From Nonomuraea soli (GTDB lineage Bacteria; Actinomycetota; Actinomycetes; Streptosporangiales; Streptosporangiaceae), in contig NZ_JACDUR010000004.1 in the NCBI RefSeq assembly GCF_013761175.1, positions 186,001 through 250,000 of the forward strand: 64,000 nucleotides of DNA, in the 5' to 3' direction. Within the stretch, counting starts at the first letter, position 1. The number at the start of each line of letters is the position of its first letter. Under the pieces are notes generated by a model. That model did no database searches. It was not told where the DNA came from and saw only the letters and a program-made list of their open reading frames with translations. Made by a program: the position numbers and the translations under genes. This document shows positions 8,233-16,541 of this stretch, in pieces.

Positions 8233-8967
8233 ATGCTGAACGGCAAGGTCGCGCTCGTCACGGGCGGCAGCAGGGGCATCGGGGCGGCCATCGCCCGCGG
8301 CCTGGCGGGGGCGGGCGCCGAGGTGGCCATCACCTACGCCACCTCCGACGTCCGGGCCGAAGCCGTGCTCGCGCAGATCGAGGCGACCGGCAGCCGCGGA
8401 CTGGTCATGGCCGCCGACGCCGCCGACGCGGAGGCGCTGCGAAGAGCCGTCGCCCGCACCGTCGCCGTGCTCGGCCGTCTCGACATCCTGGTGAACAATG
8501 CCGGAATCGCTCCCTACGGCCCCCTTGCCGAGGTCTCCCTGGACGAGGTGGACCGCACGCTGGCCGTACACGCGAGAGCGGCGTTCGTCACCGCACAGGC
8601 GGCCGCCGCGCACATGGGCGCCGGCGGGCGGATCATCACCATCGGCAGCAGCCTGGCCGAACGCGTGACGACCCCGGGCTGGGCCCTGTATTCGATGAGC
8701 AAGTCCGCCCTGATCGGCCTGACCAAGGGCCTTGCCCGCGACCTGGGCCCCCGCGACATCACGGCCAACCTCATCCATCCTGGCTCGACCGACACCGAGA
8801 TGAACCCCGCCGACGGCCCCGACGCCGACGGCGAGCGCTCCTACACCGCCCTGGGCCGCTACTGCACCCCGGAGGACATCGCCGCCACCGTCCTGCACCT
8901 GGCCGGACCGGCCGGGCGCAACATCACCGGCACGGCGATCGCGGTGGACGCGGGGACGACGGCCTGA
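8233..8967 (+). CDS. SDR-family oxidoreductase (FabG-like)
   Basis: A 244-residue classical SDR: TGGSRGIG (residues 10-17) for the dinucleotide, VNNAG near 86, Ser in TIGSS and Tyr-Lys in YSMSK. The C-terminal GTAIAVDAGTTA matches FabG-like reductases. It heads a two-gene operon with an SMR pump; its TGA overlaps the next ATG as TGATG, so the two are translationally coupled. It is probably repressed by the divergent TetR protein through the paired GGAAT palindromes. Together the genes look like a detoxify-and-export pair for a carbonyl compound; that role is inferred. Confidence 0.87.
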   Translation: MLNGKVALVTGGSRGIGAAIARGLAGAGAEVAITYATSDVRAEAVLAQIEATGSRGLVMAADAADAEALRRAVARTVAVLGRLDILVNNAGIAPYGPLAEVSLDEVDRTLAVHARAAFVTAQAAAAHMGAGGRIITIGSSLAERVTTPGWALYSMSKSALIGLTKGLARDLGPRDITANLIHPGSTDTEMNPADGPDADGERSYTALGRYCTPEDIAATVLHLAGPAGRNITGTAIAVDAGTTA

Positions 8968-9278
8968 TGGCCTGGCTGTGGCTGCTGGGCGCCGCCGCCC
9001 TGGAGGTCGTGTGGGCGATCGCCCTGGAGCGTTCGCAGGCGTTCACCCGCCCGTGGCCGGCCACGATCGCGATCTCCTCGGCGGCCGCGAGCTTCGTCAT
9101 GTTGTCGCTGGCGCTGAAGGACCTGCCGGTGGGCACGGCCTATGCGGTGTGGGTCGGGCTGGGCAGCGTGGGGGTGGCCGTCGCGGGAATCGTGCTGCTG
9201 GGGGAGGGGTCATCCCCGGTACGGCTGGCATGTCTGGCGCTGATCGTCGCCGGCGTCATCGGCTTGAAGGTCACCTGA
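8967..9278 (+). CDS. Small multidrug resistance (SMR) transporter, SugE/Gdx-like
   Basis: A 103-residue protein with four hydrophobic helices, the size and shape of SMR exporters, which act as antiparallel dimers driven by protons. The essential membrane glutamate is present at position 13 (WLLGAAALEVVWAIALERS), and PVGTAYAVWVGLGSVG is the family's second hallmark. The ALERS and AVW-GLG-VG details lean towards the SugE/guanidinium-exporter branch, but this is tentative. It is translationally coupled to the SDR upstream and followed by a strong hairpin. Confidence 0.85.
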   Translation: MAWLWLLGAAALEVVWAIALERSQAFTRPWPATIAISSAAASFVMLSLALKDLPVGTAYAVWVGLGSVGVAVAGIVLLGEGSSPVRLACLALIVAGVIGLKVT

Positions 9279-9285
9279 GGCGCAG

Positions 9286-9309
9286 GCCGGGGGCCGGAAG
9301 GCCCCCGGC
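9286..9309. terminator. Strong hairpin between SMR gene and epoxide hydrolase 1
   Basis: GCCGGGGGCC (9286-9295) pairs perfectly with GGCCCCCGGC (9300-9309) around a GGAA (GNRA) tetraloop. It sits in the 57-bp gap between convergent genes and can serve both. Confidence 0.75.
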
Positions 9310-9335
9310 GGAAGGGCTGCCCATGACGAGAAGGG

Positions 9336-10460
9336 TCAGGGCAGGAAGAAGGCTCGCAGGTCGTCGGCGAGCAGGTCGGGCGCCTCCATGGCCGGGAAGT
9401 GCCCTCCACGGTCGAACTCCGACCAGTGCGAGGCCGCCCCCGCGGCCCCGACGGCCGAGCGGATGCTGTTGTCGGCGGCGAACACGGCGACTCCCATGGG
9501 CGGTCCCTGCGGCGGCGCGAAGTCCGGTGCGGAGTCCGATGCCTCGTGGGACGACGCCATGGCCTTCCACGCCTGCATGCCCTCGTACACCATGTGCGCC
9601 GAGCTGGCCCCCACCCCGTTGAACCAGGTCAGCGTCACGTTGGTCAGCAACTGGTCCCGGTCGATGGCCGACAGGTCGTGGGACCACTCCCGGTACTTCT
9701 CCACCATCCACGCCAGCTGCCCCACGGGCGAGTCCTGCAGCGAGTACCCCAGTGTCTGCGGCCGCGTCGACATGATGTGCAGGTACCCCGCCCCCTCCGA
9801 GCGGAAGGTGTTGAAGCGTGCCGCCCGCTCCTGGTCCTGCGGTGACAGCCCGGCGGGGTCGATCGGCGGGCCGAACGGCATGGGTGTGGGCCCGGAGATG
9901 TGCACGCCGACGACCGCTTCCGGGGCGACCATGGGGATCAGCCCCGCGACTCCCGATCCGACGTCGGTGCCGTGCACGCCGTACCTGGTGTAGCCGAGCC
10001 GGCCCATGATGGTGGCCCAGGCGCCCGCGACGCGGAAGATGTTCCCCCACCCCTCCTCCTTCACCGGGGTGGACCAGCCGTACCCGGGGAGGGAGGGCAT
10101 GACCAGGTGGAAGTCCTTGGTCAGGAGGTCGACGAGCTTGATGAACTCGACGTTGGAGCTGGGCCAGCCGTGGGTGAGGATGAGCGGCAGCGCGTCGGGC
10201 GAGGCCGAGCGGATGTGGAACAGGTGGACCGGCTGCCCGTCGACGGTGGTCATGAGCTGCGGGTAGGAGTTGAGCAGGGCTTCCTGGGCGCGCCACGAGT
10301 AGCCGTCGCCCCAGTAGGCGACGAGGTCGCGCAGGAAGTCGAGCGGCACCCCGCGTTGCCAGCCCTGGCCGGGGATCTCGGAGGGCCAGCGGGTACGGCT
10401 GAGCCGCTCCTTCAGGTCGTCGAGGTCGGCCTGTGGCACGTCGATGGCGAAGGGGTTCAT
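9336..10460 (-). CDS. Epoxide hydrolase 1 (EHN-domain alpha/beta hydrolase)
   Basis: A 374-residue enzyme with an N-terminal EHN domain (MNPFAIDVPQADLDDL) and an alpha/beta-hydrolase core. HGWP at 97-100 forms the oxyanion hole, HGTDVGSG places the nucleophile at Asp166, and GGHFPAMEAP near residue 350 supplies the catalytic His. Such enzymes open epoxides to diols through a covalent Asp ester. The start at 10460 is set by AGGAG 6 nt upstream; open frame continues further upstream but without homology. It is the second gene of an operon with the NmrA-like gene at 10496-11338. The DVG after the nucleophile replaces the more usual DWG. Confidence 0.92.
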   Translation of the reverse strand: MNPFAIDVPQADLDDLKERLSRTRWPSEIPGQGWQRGVPLDFLRDLVAYWGDGYSWRAQEALLNSYPQLMTTVDGQPVHLFHIRSASPDALPLILTHGWPSSNVEFIKLVDLLTKDFHLVMPSLPGYGWSTPVKEEGWGNIFRVAGAWATIMGRLGYTRYGVHGTDVGSGVAGLIPMVAPEAVVGVHISGPTPMPFGPPIDPAGLSPQDQERAARFNTFRSEGAGYLHIMSTRPQTLGYSLQDSPVGQLAWMVEKYREWSHDLSAIDRDQLLTNVTLTWFNGVGASSAHMVYEGMQAWKAMASSHEASDSAPDFAPPQGPPMGVAVFAADNSIRSAVGAAGAASHWSEFDRGGHFPAMEAPDLLADDLRAFFLP

Positions 10461-10495
10461 GGGTGGCTCCTTTGGGCGATGGGAATGGGGGCGGG

Positions 10496-11338
10496 CTATG
10501 ACACGGTGCGGGCGTAGTCGGCGGCCCACTGCTCGGGGGTGCGGGCAGGCCGGCCGGTGACGCGTTCGATGGTGTCCGTCACGCGCGCGGGCCCGTCGAG
10601 GTGGCGCTCCCAGGCGGCGAAGAGCACGTCGGCGGGGGCGTAGGGGCTCATGGCGGCGCGGGCCTGCTCGGCCGGGAGTTCCTCGTATCGCAGGGGCCGG
10701 CCCAGGGCCTTGCCCAGCAGGCCGATCTGCTCGGCGTGCGTGAGCGAGACGGGTCCGGTGACGTCGTAGGTCCGGCCTTCGTGCGCGTCGGAGGTGAGGG
10801 CGGCGATGGCGATCGCGGCGAAGTCGGCCGGGTGGATGGGCGAGGTGGAGGCTTCCGCGTACGGCCCGCGGACGACGTCGCCCGCCTTGAGCTGGCCGGG
10901 GACGTCGTAGGCCCACTGGAGCGGGTCGGCGGAGCCGATGTCGAGGCGCAGGAAGGTCCAGCCGAGGCCTGAGGCGCGGATCTGCTGTTCGAGGTCGTGG
11001 TGGAAGGCGGCGACGTCGTCGGGCTGCGGGTCGGCGCCGTCGACGATGGCGCCGCTGGACTGGAACACGATCCTGCGTACTCCTGCCTCGCGCGCCGCCT
11101 TGAGGAAGGCGGGGGCGAAGCCGGGCACGACGGCCAGCAGGAAGACGGCGGTGACGCCCTGGAAGGCGGCGGCGAGGGACTCGGCGTCGCCGAGGTCACC
11201 GGCGGCCACGTCGGCGGCGGCGGGCAGGCCGGAGTTGGCGGGGTCGCGGGTGAGGGCGCGGACAGGGGTGCCGGCCTCGACGAGCTGCTCGACGATGGAG
11301 CGGCCGACGGGGGCGGTGGAGGCGGTCACGAGGATCAT
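10496..11338 (-). CDS. NmrA-like NAD(P)-binding protein with altered glycine motif
   Basis: A 280-residue atypical SDR of the NmrA/HSCARG type: N-terminal Rossmann fold (MILVTASTAPVGRSIVEQL), VRALTRDP for cofactor specificity, and the later GRTYDVTGPVSLTHAEQI and C-terminal RTPEQWAADYA typical of the group. These proteins act as NAD(P)H sensors or isoflavone-reductase-like enzymes. The usual TGATGxxG motif is replaced by TASTAPVG, losing two glycines, which could weaken nucleotide binding. It is first in an operon with epoxide hydrolase 1 and divergent from LAL regulator 1. Confidence 0.85.
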   Translation of the reverse strand: MILVTASTAPVGRSIVEQLVEAGTPVRALTRDPANSGLPAAADVAAGDLGDAESLAAAFQGVTAVFLLAVVPGFAPAFLKAAREAGVRRIVFQSSGAIVDGADPQPDDVAAFHHDLEQQIRASGLGWTFLRLDIGSADPLQWAYDVPGQLKAGDVVRGPYAEASTSPIHPADFAAIAIAALTSDAHEGRTYDVTGPVSLTHAEQIGLLGKALGRPLRYEELPAEQARAAMSPYAPADVLFAAWERHLDGPARVTDTIERVTGRPARTPEQWAADYARTVS

Positions 11339-11446
11339 GAGTGAGTCCCTTGTTCGAGGTAGAGCACCACATTAGGAAGTAATGCGGAAAAGTTCGTTCC
11401 TCATTGGCCGGAGGTGTGTCTCACGCTATTTCGCGGGATCCAGCGG

Positions 11447-11471
11447 CGAATCAGTAGCGCATCAGCATTCG
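11447..11471. promoter_or_regulatory. Conserved motif upstream of LAL regulator 1
   Basis: GAATCAGTAGCGCAT at 11448-11462 matches 14 of 15 bases upstream of the paralogous LAL gene 2 (16480-16494). Here it also lies in a dyad, CGAAT (11447-11451) and ATTCG (11467-11471). It sits 52 bp before the LAL start and about 110 bp before the divergent NmrA-like gene. Confidence 0.5.
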
Positions 11472-11499
11472 TCCAGCGGGGGTGACTAGCGTCGCGGGC

Positions 11500-14205
11500 A
11501 TGTTGCGCGGGCGTTCCGCTGAGCAGGCACGCATCGACGGCCTGCTGGCGGGGGCGGTGGCCGAGTCGAGCAGCGGGTGCCTGGTGGTCCGGGGGGATCC
11601 GGGCATCGGGAAGACGGCGTTGCTCGACTATGCGGATGCCGTCGCGGAGGGGGTGCGGATTCTGCGGTGCACGGCGGTCGAGTCGGAGGCCGAGCTGCCG
11701 TTCGCGGGACTGCATCTGCTGCTCAGGCCGGTGATGGGGTATGCCGGCCGGCTGCCGCCGCGCCAGGGGGCGGCGCTCAGGGGTGCTTTCGGGCTGGGGG
11801 CCGGGCACCGGGGCGCCGCCCCCGACGAGGTGGCGGGTGATCCGTTGCTCGTCGGCCTCGCCGTACTGACGTTGTTGTCGGAGGTCGCCGAGGAGCGCCC
11901 GCTGTTGTGCCTCGTGGACGACGCGCACTGGCTCGACCAGGCCTCCGCCCAGGCTCTCGGCTTCGCCGCCCGCCGCCTGGAGGGCGAGGGCGTGGTGATG
12001 CTCATCGCCGCCCGCGACACCTTCGCCGCCGACGGCCTGCCGTGCCTGCGGCTCGAAGGTCTCGATCGGCCCTCGGCCGTACAGCTCCTGGCCGACAGGG
12101 GAGCGCCGGCCGGCGAGCAGCTCATCGCGGAGTCGGCCGGCAACCCGCTGGCCCTGATCGAGCTGTCGGCGCGTCCGGCCGTCGAGACGCCGTTCCAGGT
12201 CGGGCCGGTCCCGCTGACGGGACGCGTGCAGGAGGCCTTCCACCAGCAGGTCAGGGTCCTGCCGGGGGCGACGCAGCAGACGCTGCTCCTGGTCGCCGCC
12301 GACACGACCGGGCGCCTTGAGGTGATCATGAAGGCGGGCCCGGAGCTGGGTGTCACGGTGGCGGACCTGCAACCGGCCCTCGACGCGCGCCTGGTGATGG
12401 CCGACGGCGGCGGGGTGGCCTTCCGCCACCCGCTGATCAGATCCGCGACCTACCACGGCGCCCCGCTCCACGCCCGCCTGGCCGCCCATGCCGCGCTGGC
12501 GACGGCGCTCGACGGCGACGGCGACGCCGACCGGCGGGCCTGGCATCGCGCGACGGCGGTGGCGGGCCCTGACGAGCAGGTGGCGGCCGAGCTGGAGCGC
12601 ACGGCGGCCAGGGCGGCGGCGCGCATCGGTCACGTCGCCGCGGCGGCGGCCTACGAACGTTCGGCGCAACTGTCGGCGGAGGCCGGCGCCAGGAGCAGGC
12701 GGCTGACCCTGGCCGCGGAGGCGGCCCTGGCCGCCGGGCAGCTGGAGCGGGCGGTACGGCTGGCGGCGCTGACCCGCGAAGGCACCCGCGACCCGCTGCT
12801 GCTGGCCCGCCTGGACCAGATCAGGGCGGCGGGCGCCCTGGCGGCCGGAGAACTGCGCACCGCCTACGACATCCTGCTCGACGGCGCCGCCTCGATCGGC
12901 GGGTCCGATCGGGAGCGGGCCTTCTGGATGGCCATGGAGGCGCTGTACTGCGCCTGGTTCCTGCCGCTCGACACGGGCCTGATGAGCGGCGGCCTCGACC
13001 GTCTCGCCGAGCTCGGGCAGGCGGCGGGCGAGCCGTACCTGTCGCTGGTGTGGCTGATGCGCTGGGACACCGCGCCCCTGCTGGGGCGTTCGACGCGCGG
13101 CTATCCGCCGCTGGCCGAGATCATGGCGCCGGCCCGCGAGGCGGGCGCGCGGGAGGGGCTGCGCGGCCTGGTGCTGGTCGCGGGATGCGCGCTGATGATC
13201 GGCCACGAGCAGGCCGCGCGCGAGCTGGCGGCGTCGATGGTGGAGCGCAGCCGCCGGAAGGGGGCGATCACCTGGCTGGTGCCGGGGCTGACCATCCTGG
13301 CCGAGGCGGAGCTGCTGGCGGGCAGGACCCGCGAGGCCGGCGAGCACCTGGCGGAGGCGCGCAGGGTGGTGCGTGACACCGGGCAGCGCCAGTGGGACAA
13401 CCACATCGGCGGCGCCCTGGCCTACCTGGCGGCGATCAGGGGCGAGGCGGACAGGTGCCGTGCGCACGCGGCCGAGGCGCTGACCGGGGCCAGCTCGGCG
13501 GCGGGCTCGGTGGGGATCATGTGGGCGCAGTGGGCGCTGGCGCTGCTGGACCTGGGCCAGGGCAGGGTGGAGGCGGCGCTGCTGCGGCTGCGCGAGATGG
13601 CCGGGGGCACCCGCAGCCACCTGCTGCCCGGCATGCGCTGCCTGCCGGACCTGGTGGAGGCCGCCGTACGAGGCGGTCATCGCGAGCTCGTGGGCCCGCC
13701 GCTGGCGCGGTTCTCCGAGTACGCCGAGCGTATGGGCCGGCCCTCGCTCGACGCGCTGCTGCACCGCTGCCTGGCCCTGGCCCAGGACGACGAGGCGCAC
13801 TACGAGGCCGCGCTGCGCCTGGACAACGGCGTGTTCGAGCAGGCGCGCACCCGGCTGCTGTACGGCGAGTGGTTGCGCAGGGCACGCAGAAAAGCGGAGG
13901 CCCGCCTGCAGTTGCAGGCGGGCCTGGAGAGTTTCGAATGGCTGGGAGCCGTGCCGTGGGCCGCGCGGGCCCGCGCCGAGCTGGAGGCCGGCGGGGCCCA
14001 GCCGAGCGGGCCGCCCGCTCCCGGCGAGCCGCTCGACGGCCTCACGCCGCAGGAGCTGCAGATCGTCCGGCTGGCAGCCCGCGGGCTGTCGAACCGCGAC
14101 ATCGCCGCCCAGCTCTTCCTGAGCCCCAAGACGGTGGCCTACCACCTCTACAAGGCCTATCCCAAGCTGGGCATCTCCTCGCGGAACGAGCTCAGAGAGA
14201 GGTGA
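11500..14205 (+). CDS. LAL-type LuxR-family STAND regulator 1
   Basis: A 901-residue large ATP-binding LuxR regulator. The P-loop GDPGIGKT is at residues ~32-39 and Walker B CLVDDAHWLD near 140; a long helical-repeat middle follows; residues ~845-900 form a LuxR helix-turn-helix (TPQELQIVRLAARGLSNRD and SPKTVAYHL). LAL proteins are MalT-like activators switched by an inducer through ATP-driven assembly. ATG 11500 lies 7 nt after TAGCGT, fitting a leaderless start; GTG 11482 is the alternative. It is a close paralogue of the gene at 16542-19268, and each is divergent from an epoxide hydrolase operon. Its last 14 bp overlap the end of epoxide hydrolase 2. Confidence 0.9.
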   Translation: MLRGRSAEQARIDGLLAGAVAESSSGCLVVRGDPGIGKTALLDYADAVAEGVRILRCTAVESEAELPFAGLHLLLRPVMGYAGRLPPRQGAALRGAFGLGAGHRGAAPDEVAGDPLLVGLAVLTLLSEVAEERPLLCLVDDAHWLDQASAQALGFAARRLEGEGVVMLIAARDTFAADGLPCLRLEGLDRPSAVQLLADRGAPAGEQLIAESAGNPLALIELSARPAVETPFQVGPVPLTGRVQEAFHQQVRVLPGATQQTLLLVAADTTGRLEVIMKAGPELGVTVADLQPALDARLVMADGGGVAFRHPLIRSATYHGAPLHARLAAHAALATALDGDGDADRRAWHRATAVAGPDEQVAAELERTAARAAARIGHVAAAAAYERSAQLSAEAGARSRRLTLAAEAALAAGQLERAVRLAALTREGTRDPLLLARLDQIRAAGALAAGELRTAYDILLDGAASIGGSDRERAFWMAMEALYCAWFLPLDTGLMSGGLDRLAELGQAAGEPYLSLVWLMRWDTAPLLGRSTRGYPPLAEIMAPAREAGAREGLRGLVLVAGCALMIGHEQAARELAASMVERSRRKGAITWLVPGLTILAEAELLAGRTREAGEHLAEARRVVRDTGQRQWDNHIGGALAYLAAIRGEADRCRAHAAEALTGASSAAGSVGIMWAQWALALLDLGQGRVEAALLRLREMAGGTRSHLLPGMRCLPDLVEAAVRGGHRELVGPPLARFSEYAERMGRPSLDALLHRCLALAQDDEAHYEAALRLDNGVFEQARTRLLYGEWLRRARRKAEARLQLQAGLESFEWLGAVPWAARARAELEAGGAQPSGPPAPGEPLDGLTPQELQIVRLAARGLSNRDIAAQLFLSPKTVAYHLYKAYPKLGISSRNELRER

Positions 14206-15274
14206 AGAACTCGCGCACGTCGCGCACGAACAGCTCGGGCGCCTCCAGAGCGGCGAAGTGGCCGCCTTCGTCGAACTCGTTCCACCGCACGATCGTGTTG
14301 GCCTCCTCGGAGAACTGCCTGATGGCGATGTCCTGGGCGAAGTTGGCCACGGCGGTCGGCACGCCCGAGTTGTAGGGCCAGTTGGAGCTGTGCATGCTCT
14401 CGTAGTACATCTGTGCCGACGAGGAGCCGGTGTTGGTGAGCCAGTAGATCATCGCGTGGGTGATCACGTGCTCCTTGTCGATCGAGCCGACCGGCTCGGC
14501 CCAGTCGTGGAACTTCTCGGCGACCCAGGCCAGCTGGCCCACGGGCGAGTCGGCGAGGGCGAAGCCGAGGGTGTGCGGCTTGGTGGCCTGGATCTGGAAG
14601 TAGCCGTTGCCGTTGTTCATGTAGTCGTTCATCCGGGCGAGCCTGACCTGCTCGCTCTCGGTGAGGACGGCGTCGCCGGGGCCCTGGAACGGGATGAAGC
14701 CCATGGTGGCGGCGTTGACGTGCACACCCACGACCCGGTCGGGGGCGACCCTGGCCAGGTCGGGGGCGATGAAGGCGCCGTAGTCGCCGCCCTGGGCGCC
14801 GAAGCGCTCGTATCCGAGGCGGTTCATCAGCTCGGCGTAGGCCTTGGCGATGCGGAAGCTGTCCCAGCCCGCCCCCGCGGGACCGGAGAAGCCGAAGTTG
14901 GGGTGCGACGGGATGACCAGGTGGAAGTCGGCCGACAGCGGCTCGATCACGTCGAGGAACTCCACCACCGAGCCGGGCCAGCCGTGCGCGAGCAGCAGCG
15001 GCAGCGCCTCGGGGTTCTCGGAACGCACGTGGATGAAGTGGATGTTCTGGCCGTCGATCTCGGTGGTGAACTGCGGGTGGCTGTTGAGCCGCTTCTCCCA
15101 GGTCCGCCAGTCGTAGCCGCCGGCCCAGTAGGCGACGAGCTCCTTCAGGTGGTCCAGCGGCGCGCCCCGGTCCCAGCCCACGCCTTCGACCTGGGCGGGC
15201 CAGCGCACATCTGCCAGGCGGCGCTGCAGGTAGTCGAGCTCGGACTGCGGGATCTCGATGCGGAACGGGTTCAT
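14192..15274 (-). CDS. Epoxide hydrolase 2 (EHN-domain)
   Basis: A 360-residue EHN-type epoxide hydrolase: N-terminal MNPFRIEIPQSELDYL, oxyanion motif HGWP at 97-100, nucleophile Asp164 in QGGDYGAF, and catalytic His in GGHFAALEAP near the C-terminus. It opens epoxides to diols in the cytoplasm; the substrate is unknown. AAAGGA precedes the ATG. It follows epoxide hydrolase 3 on the same strand with a 25-bp gap, forming a two-gene operon divergent from LAL regulator 2. The segment QFTTEIDGQNIHFIHVRS is shared with hydrolase 3, so the pair probably arose by tandem duplication. Confidence 0.92.
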   Translation of the reverse strand: MNPFRIEIPQSELDYLQRRLADVRWPAQVEGVGWDRGAPLDHLKELVAYWAGGYDWRTWEKRLNSHPQFTTEIDGQNIHFIHVRSENPEALPLLLAHGWPGSVVEFLDVIEPLSADFHLVIPSHPNFGFSGPAGAGWDSFRIAKAYAELMNRLGYERFGAQGGDYGAFIAPDLARVAPDRVVGVHVNAATMGFIPFQGPGDAVLTESEQVRLARMNDYMNNGNGYFQIQATKPHTLGFALADSPVGQLAWVAEKFHDWAEPVGSIDKEHVITHAMIYWLTNTGSSSAQMYYESMHSSNWPYNSGVPTAVANFAQDIAIRQFSEEANTIVRWNEFDEGGHFAALEAPELFVRDVREFFTSL

Positions 15275-15299
15275 GGCAGGTCCTTTCAGGTGGAAGTGA

Positions 15300-16376
15300 T
15301 TACTTCAGGCCGGCGAAGAAGGTCTTCACGTCCTGGGCGAAGATCTCCGGTACCTCATGGGCGGCGTAGTGGCCGCCGACGTCGTAGAAGTTCCACTGCG
15401 CGATGGCCTTGTGGTCGCGTTCGGCGAAGCGGCGGATCGACTGGAAGTCGTTGGCGAAGTTGGCCAGGCCGATCGGGACGGTGGTCGGCTCGGTGAAGGG
15501 CTCGGCGCGGGTGTTCTCGTAGTAGAAGCGCGCCGAGGAGGCGGCGGTGCGGAAGAACCAGTGGATGGCGATGTTGGAGACGACCCAGTCGAGGCCCAGC
15601 TCCTCGCCGAGCAGCTGACCCATCCAGCCGAGCAGTCCCGCGGGGGAGTCGGCCAGGGCGTGGGCCAGGGTCTGCGGCGCCTGCGACTGCATCTTGTCGT
15701 AGGCGCCCATGTTCTCCCAGAACCACTGCAGGAACTGCAACCTGGTCTGGTCCTCCTCGCTCAGGCCCTCGAACTCGGCGGGGTCGCCCGAGGGGAAGGA
15801 GAAGACCTGGGTGACATGGACGCCGACGACGTGCTCGGGGTCCACGCGGCCGACGGTCGGGGAGACGATCGAGCCGCCGTCGTTGCCGACCGCGCCGTAG
15901 CGCTCGTAGCCGAGCCGGCTCATCAGCTCCGCCCAGGCCCGGGCGACGCGGATGTGGTTCCAGCCCTTGTCCCTGGTCGGGCCGGAGAAGCCGAAGCCCG
16001 GCACCGACGGGATGACCAGGTGGAAGTCCTGCGAGAGCGGCTCGATGACGTCGACGTACTCCATCACCGTGCCGGGCCAGCCGTGGGTGAGGATCAGCGG
16101 CAGGGCCTCGGGATTGGCCGACCTCACGTGGATGAAGTGGATGTTCTGGCCGTCGATCTCGGTGGTGAACTGGGGGTGGGCGTTGAGCCTCGCCTCCAGG
16201 GCCCGCCAGTCGAACTCGGTGCGCCAGTGCTCGACCATGCGCTGGACGCGGCCCACGCTGACGCCGTAGTCCTCGCCGGATTCCGGGAGTTCGTCGGTGA
16301 AGCGTGTCGCCGCCAGTCTCGCCTGGACCTCGTCGAGCTCGGCCTGCGGGACCTCGATGCGGAAGGGATGAATCAT
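15300..16376 (-). CDS. Epoxide hydrolase 3 (EHN-domain)
   Basis: A 358-residue member of the same family: MIHPFRIEVPQAELDEV at the N-terminus, HGWP at 99-102, nucleophile Asp166 in VGNDGGSI, and GGHYAAHEVP carrying the catalytic His. The residue after the nucleophile is Gly rather than Trp or Tyr, so the active-site shape differs from its neighbour. ATG 16376 is chosen because AAGGAG lies 7 nt upstream; an ATG ten codons earlier has no such site. A GGAAT-N5-ATTCC palindrome 42 bp upstream resembles those of the DHA2 pump. It leads the operon divergent from LAL regulator 2. Confidence 0.92.
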   Translation of the reverse strand: MIHPFRIEVPQAELDEVQARLAATRFTDELPESGEDYGVSVGRVQRMVEHWRTEFDWRALEARLNAHPQFTTEIDGQNIHFIHVRSANPEALPLILTHGWPGTVMEYVDVIEPLSQDFHLVIPSVPGFGFSGPTRDKGWNHIRVARAWAELMSRLGYERYGAVGNDGGSIVSPTVGRVDPEHVVGVHVTQVFSFPSGDPAEFEGLSEEDQTRLQFLQWFWENMGAYDKMQSQAPQTLAHALADSPAGLLGWMGQLLGEELGLDWVVSNIAIHWFFRTAASSARFYYENTRAEPFTEPTTVPIGLANFANDFQSIRRFAERDHKAIAQWNFYDVGGHYAAHEVPEIFAQDVKTFFAGLK

Positions 16377-16411
16377 GCCCTGCTCCTTCGTCTGCGTTGC
16401 TTCCATAGTAC

Positions 16412-16433
16412 CAGAACGGAATCATCTATTCCA
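16412..16433. promoter_or_regulatory. Operator-like palindrome upstream of epoxide hydrolase 3
   Basis: GGAAT (16418-16422) and ATTCC (16428-16432) are separated by CATCT. The left side, CAGAACGGAAT, is identical over 11 bases to the pump-associated palindrome at 2324-2334, and the right side ATTCCA matches too. A shared repressor or activator is likely. Confidence 0.55.
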
Positions 16434-16479
16434 CTATCTGGAGGGGCACCACTGACGTTAGGAGGAACGGCGCAAGGCC

Positions 16480-16494
16480 GAATCAGGAGCGCAT
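16480..16494. promoter_or_regulatory. Conserved motif upstream of LAL regulator 2
   Basis: GAATCAGGAGCGCAT differs at one base from the element upstream of LAL gene 1. It lies 62 bp before the LAL start, ten bases (one helical turn) further than in the first copy. Confidence 0.5.
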
Positions 16495-16541
16495 AGGTAA
16501 CACCAGCGCCAGAAATGTGGGTGTTCAGTACAGTTATCGGC

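Noticed and set aside
11345..11400. A further GGAAT-type operator upstream of the NmrA-like gene
   Set aside because: GGAA and TTCC half-sites occur but the spacing and flanks do not match the other palindromes.
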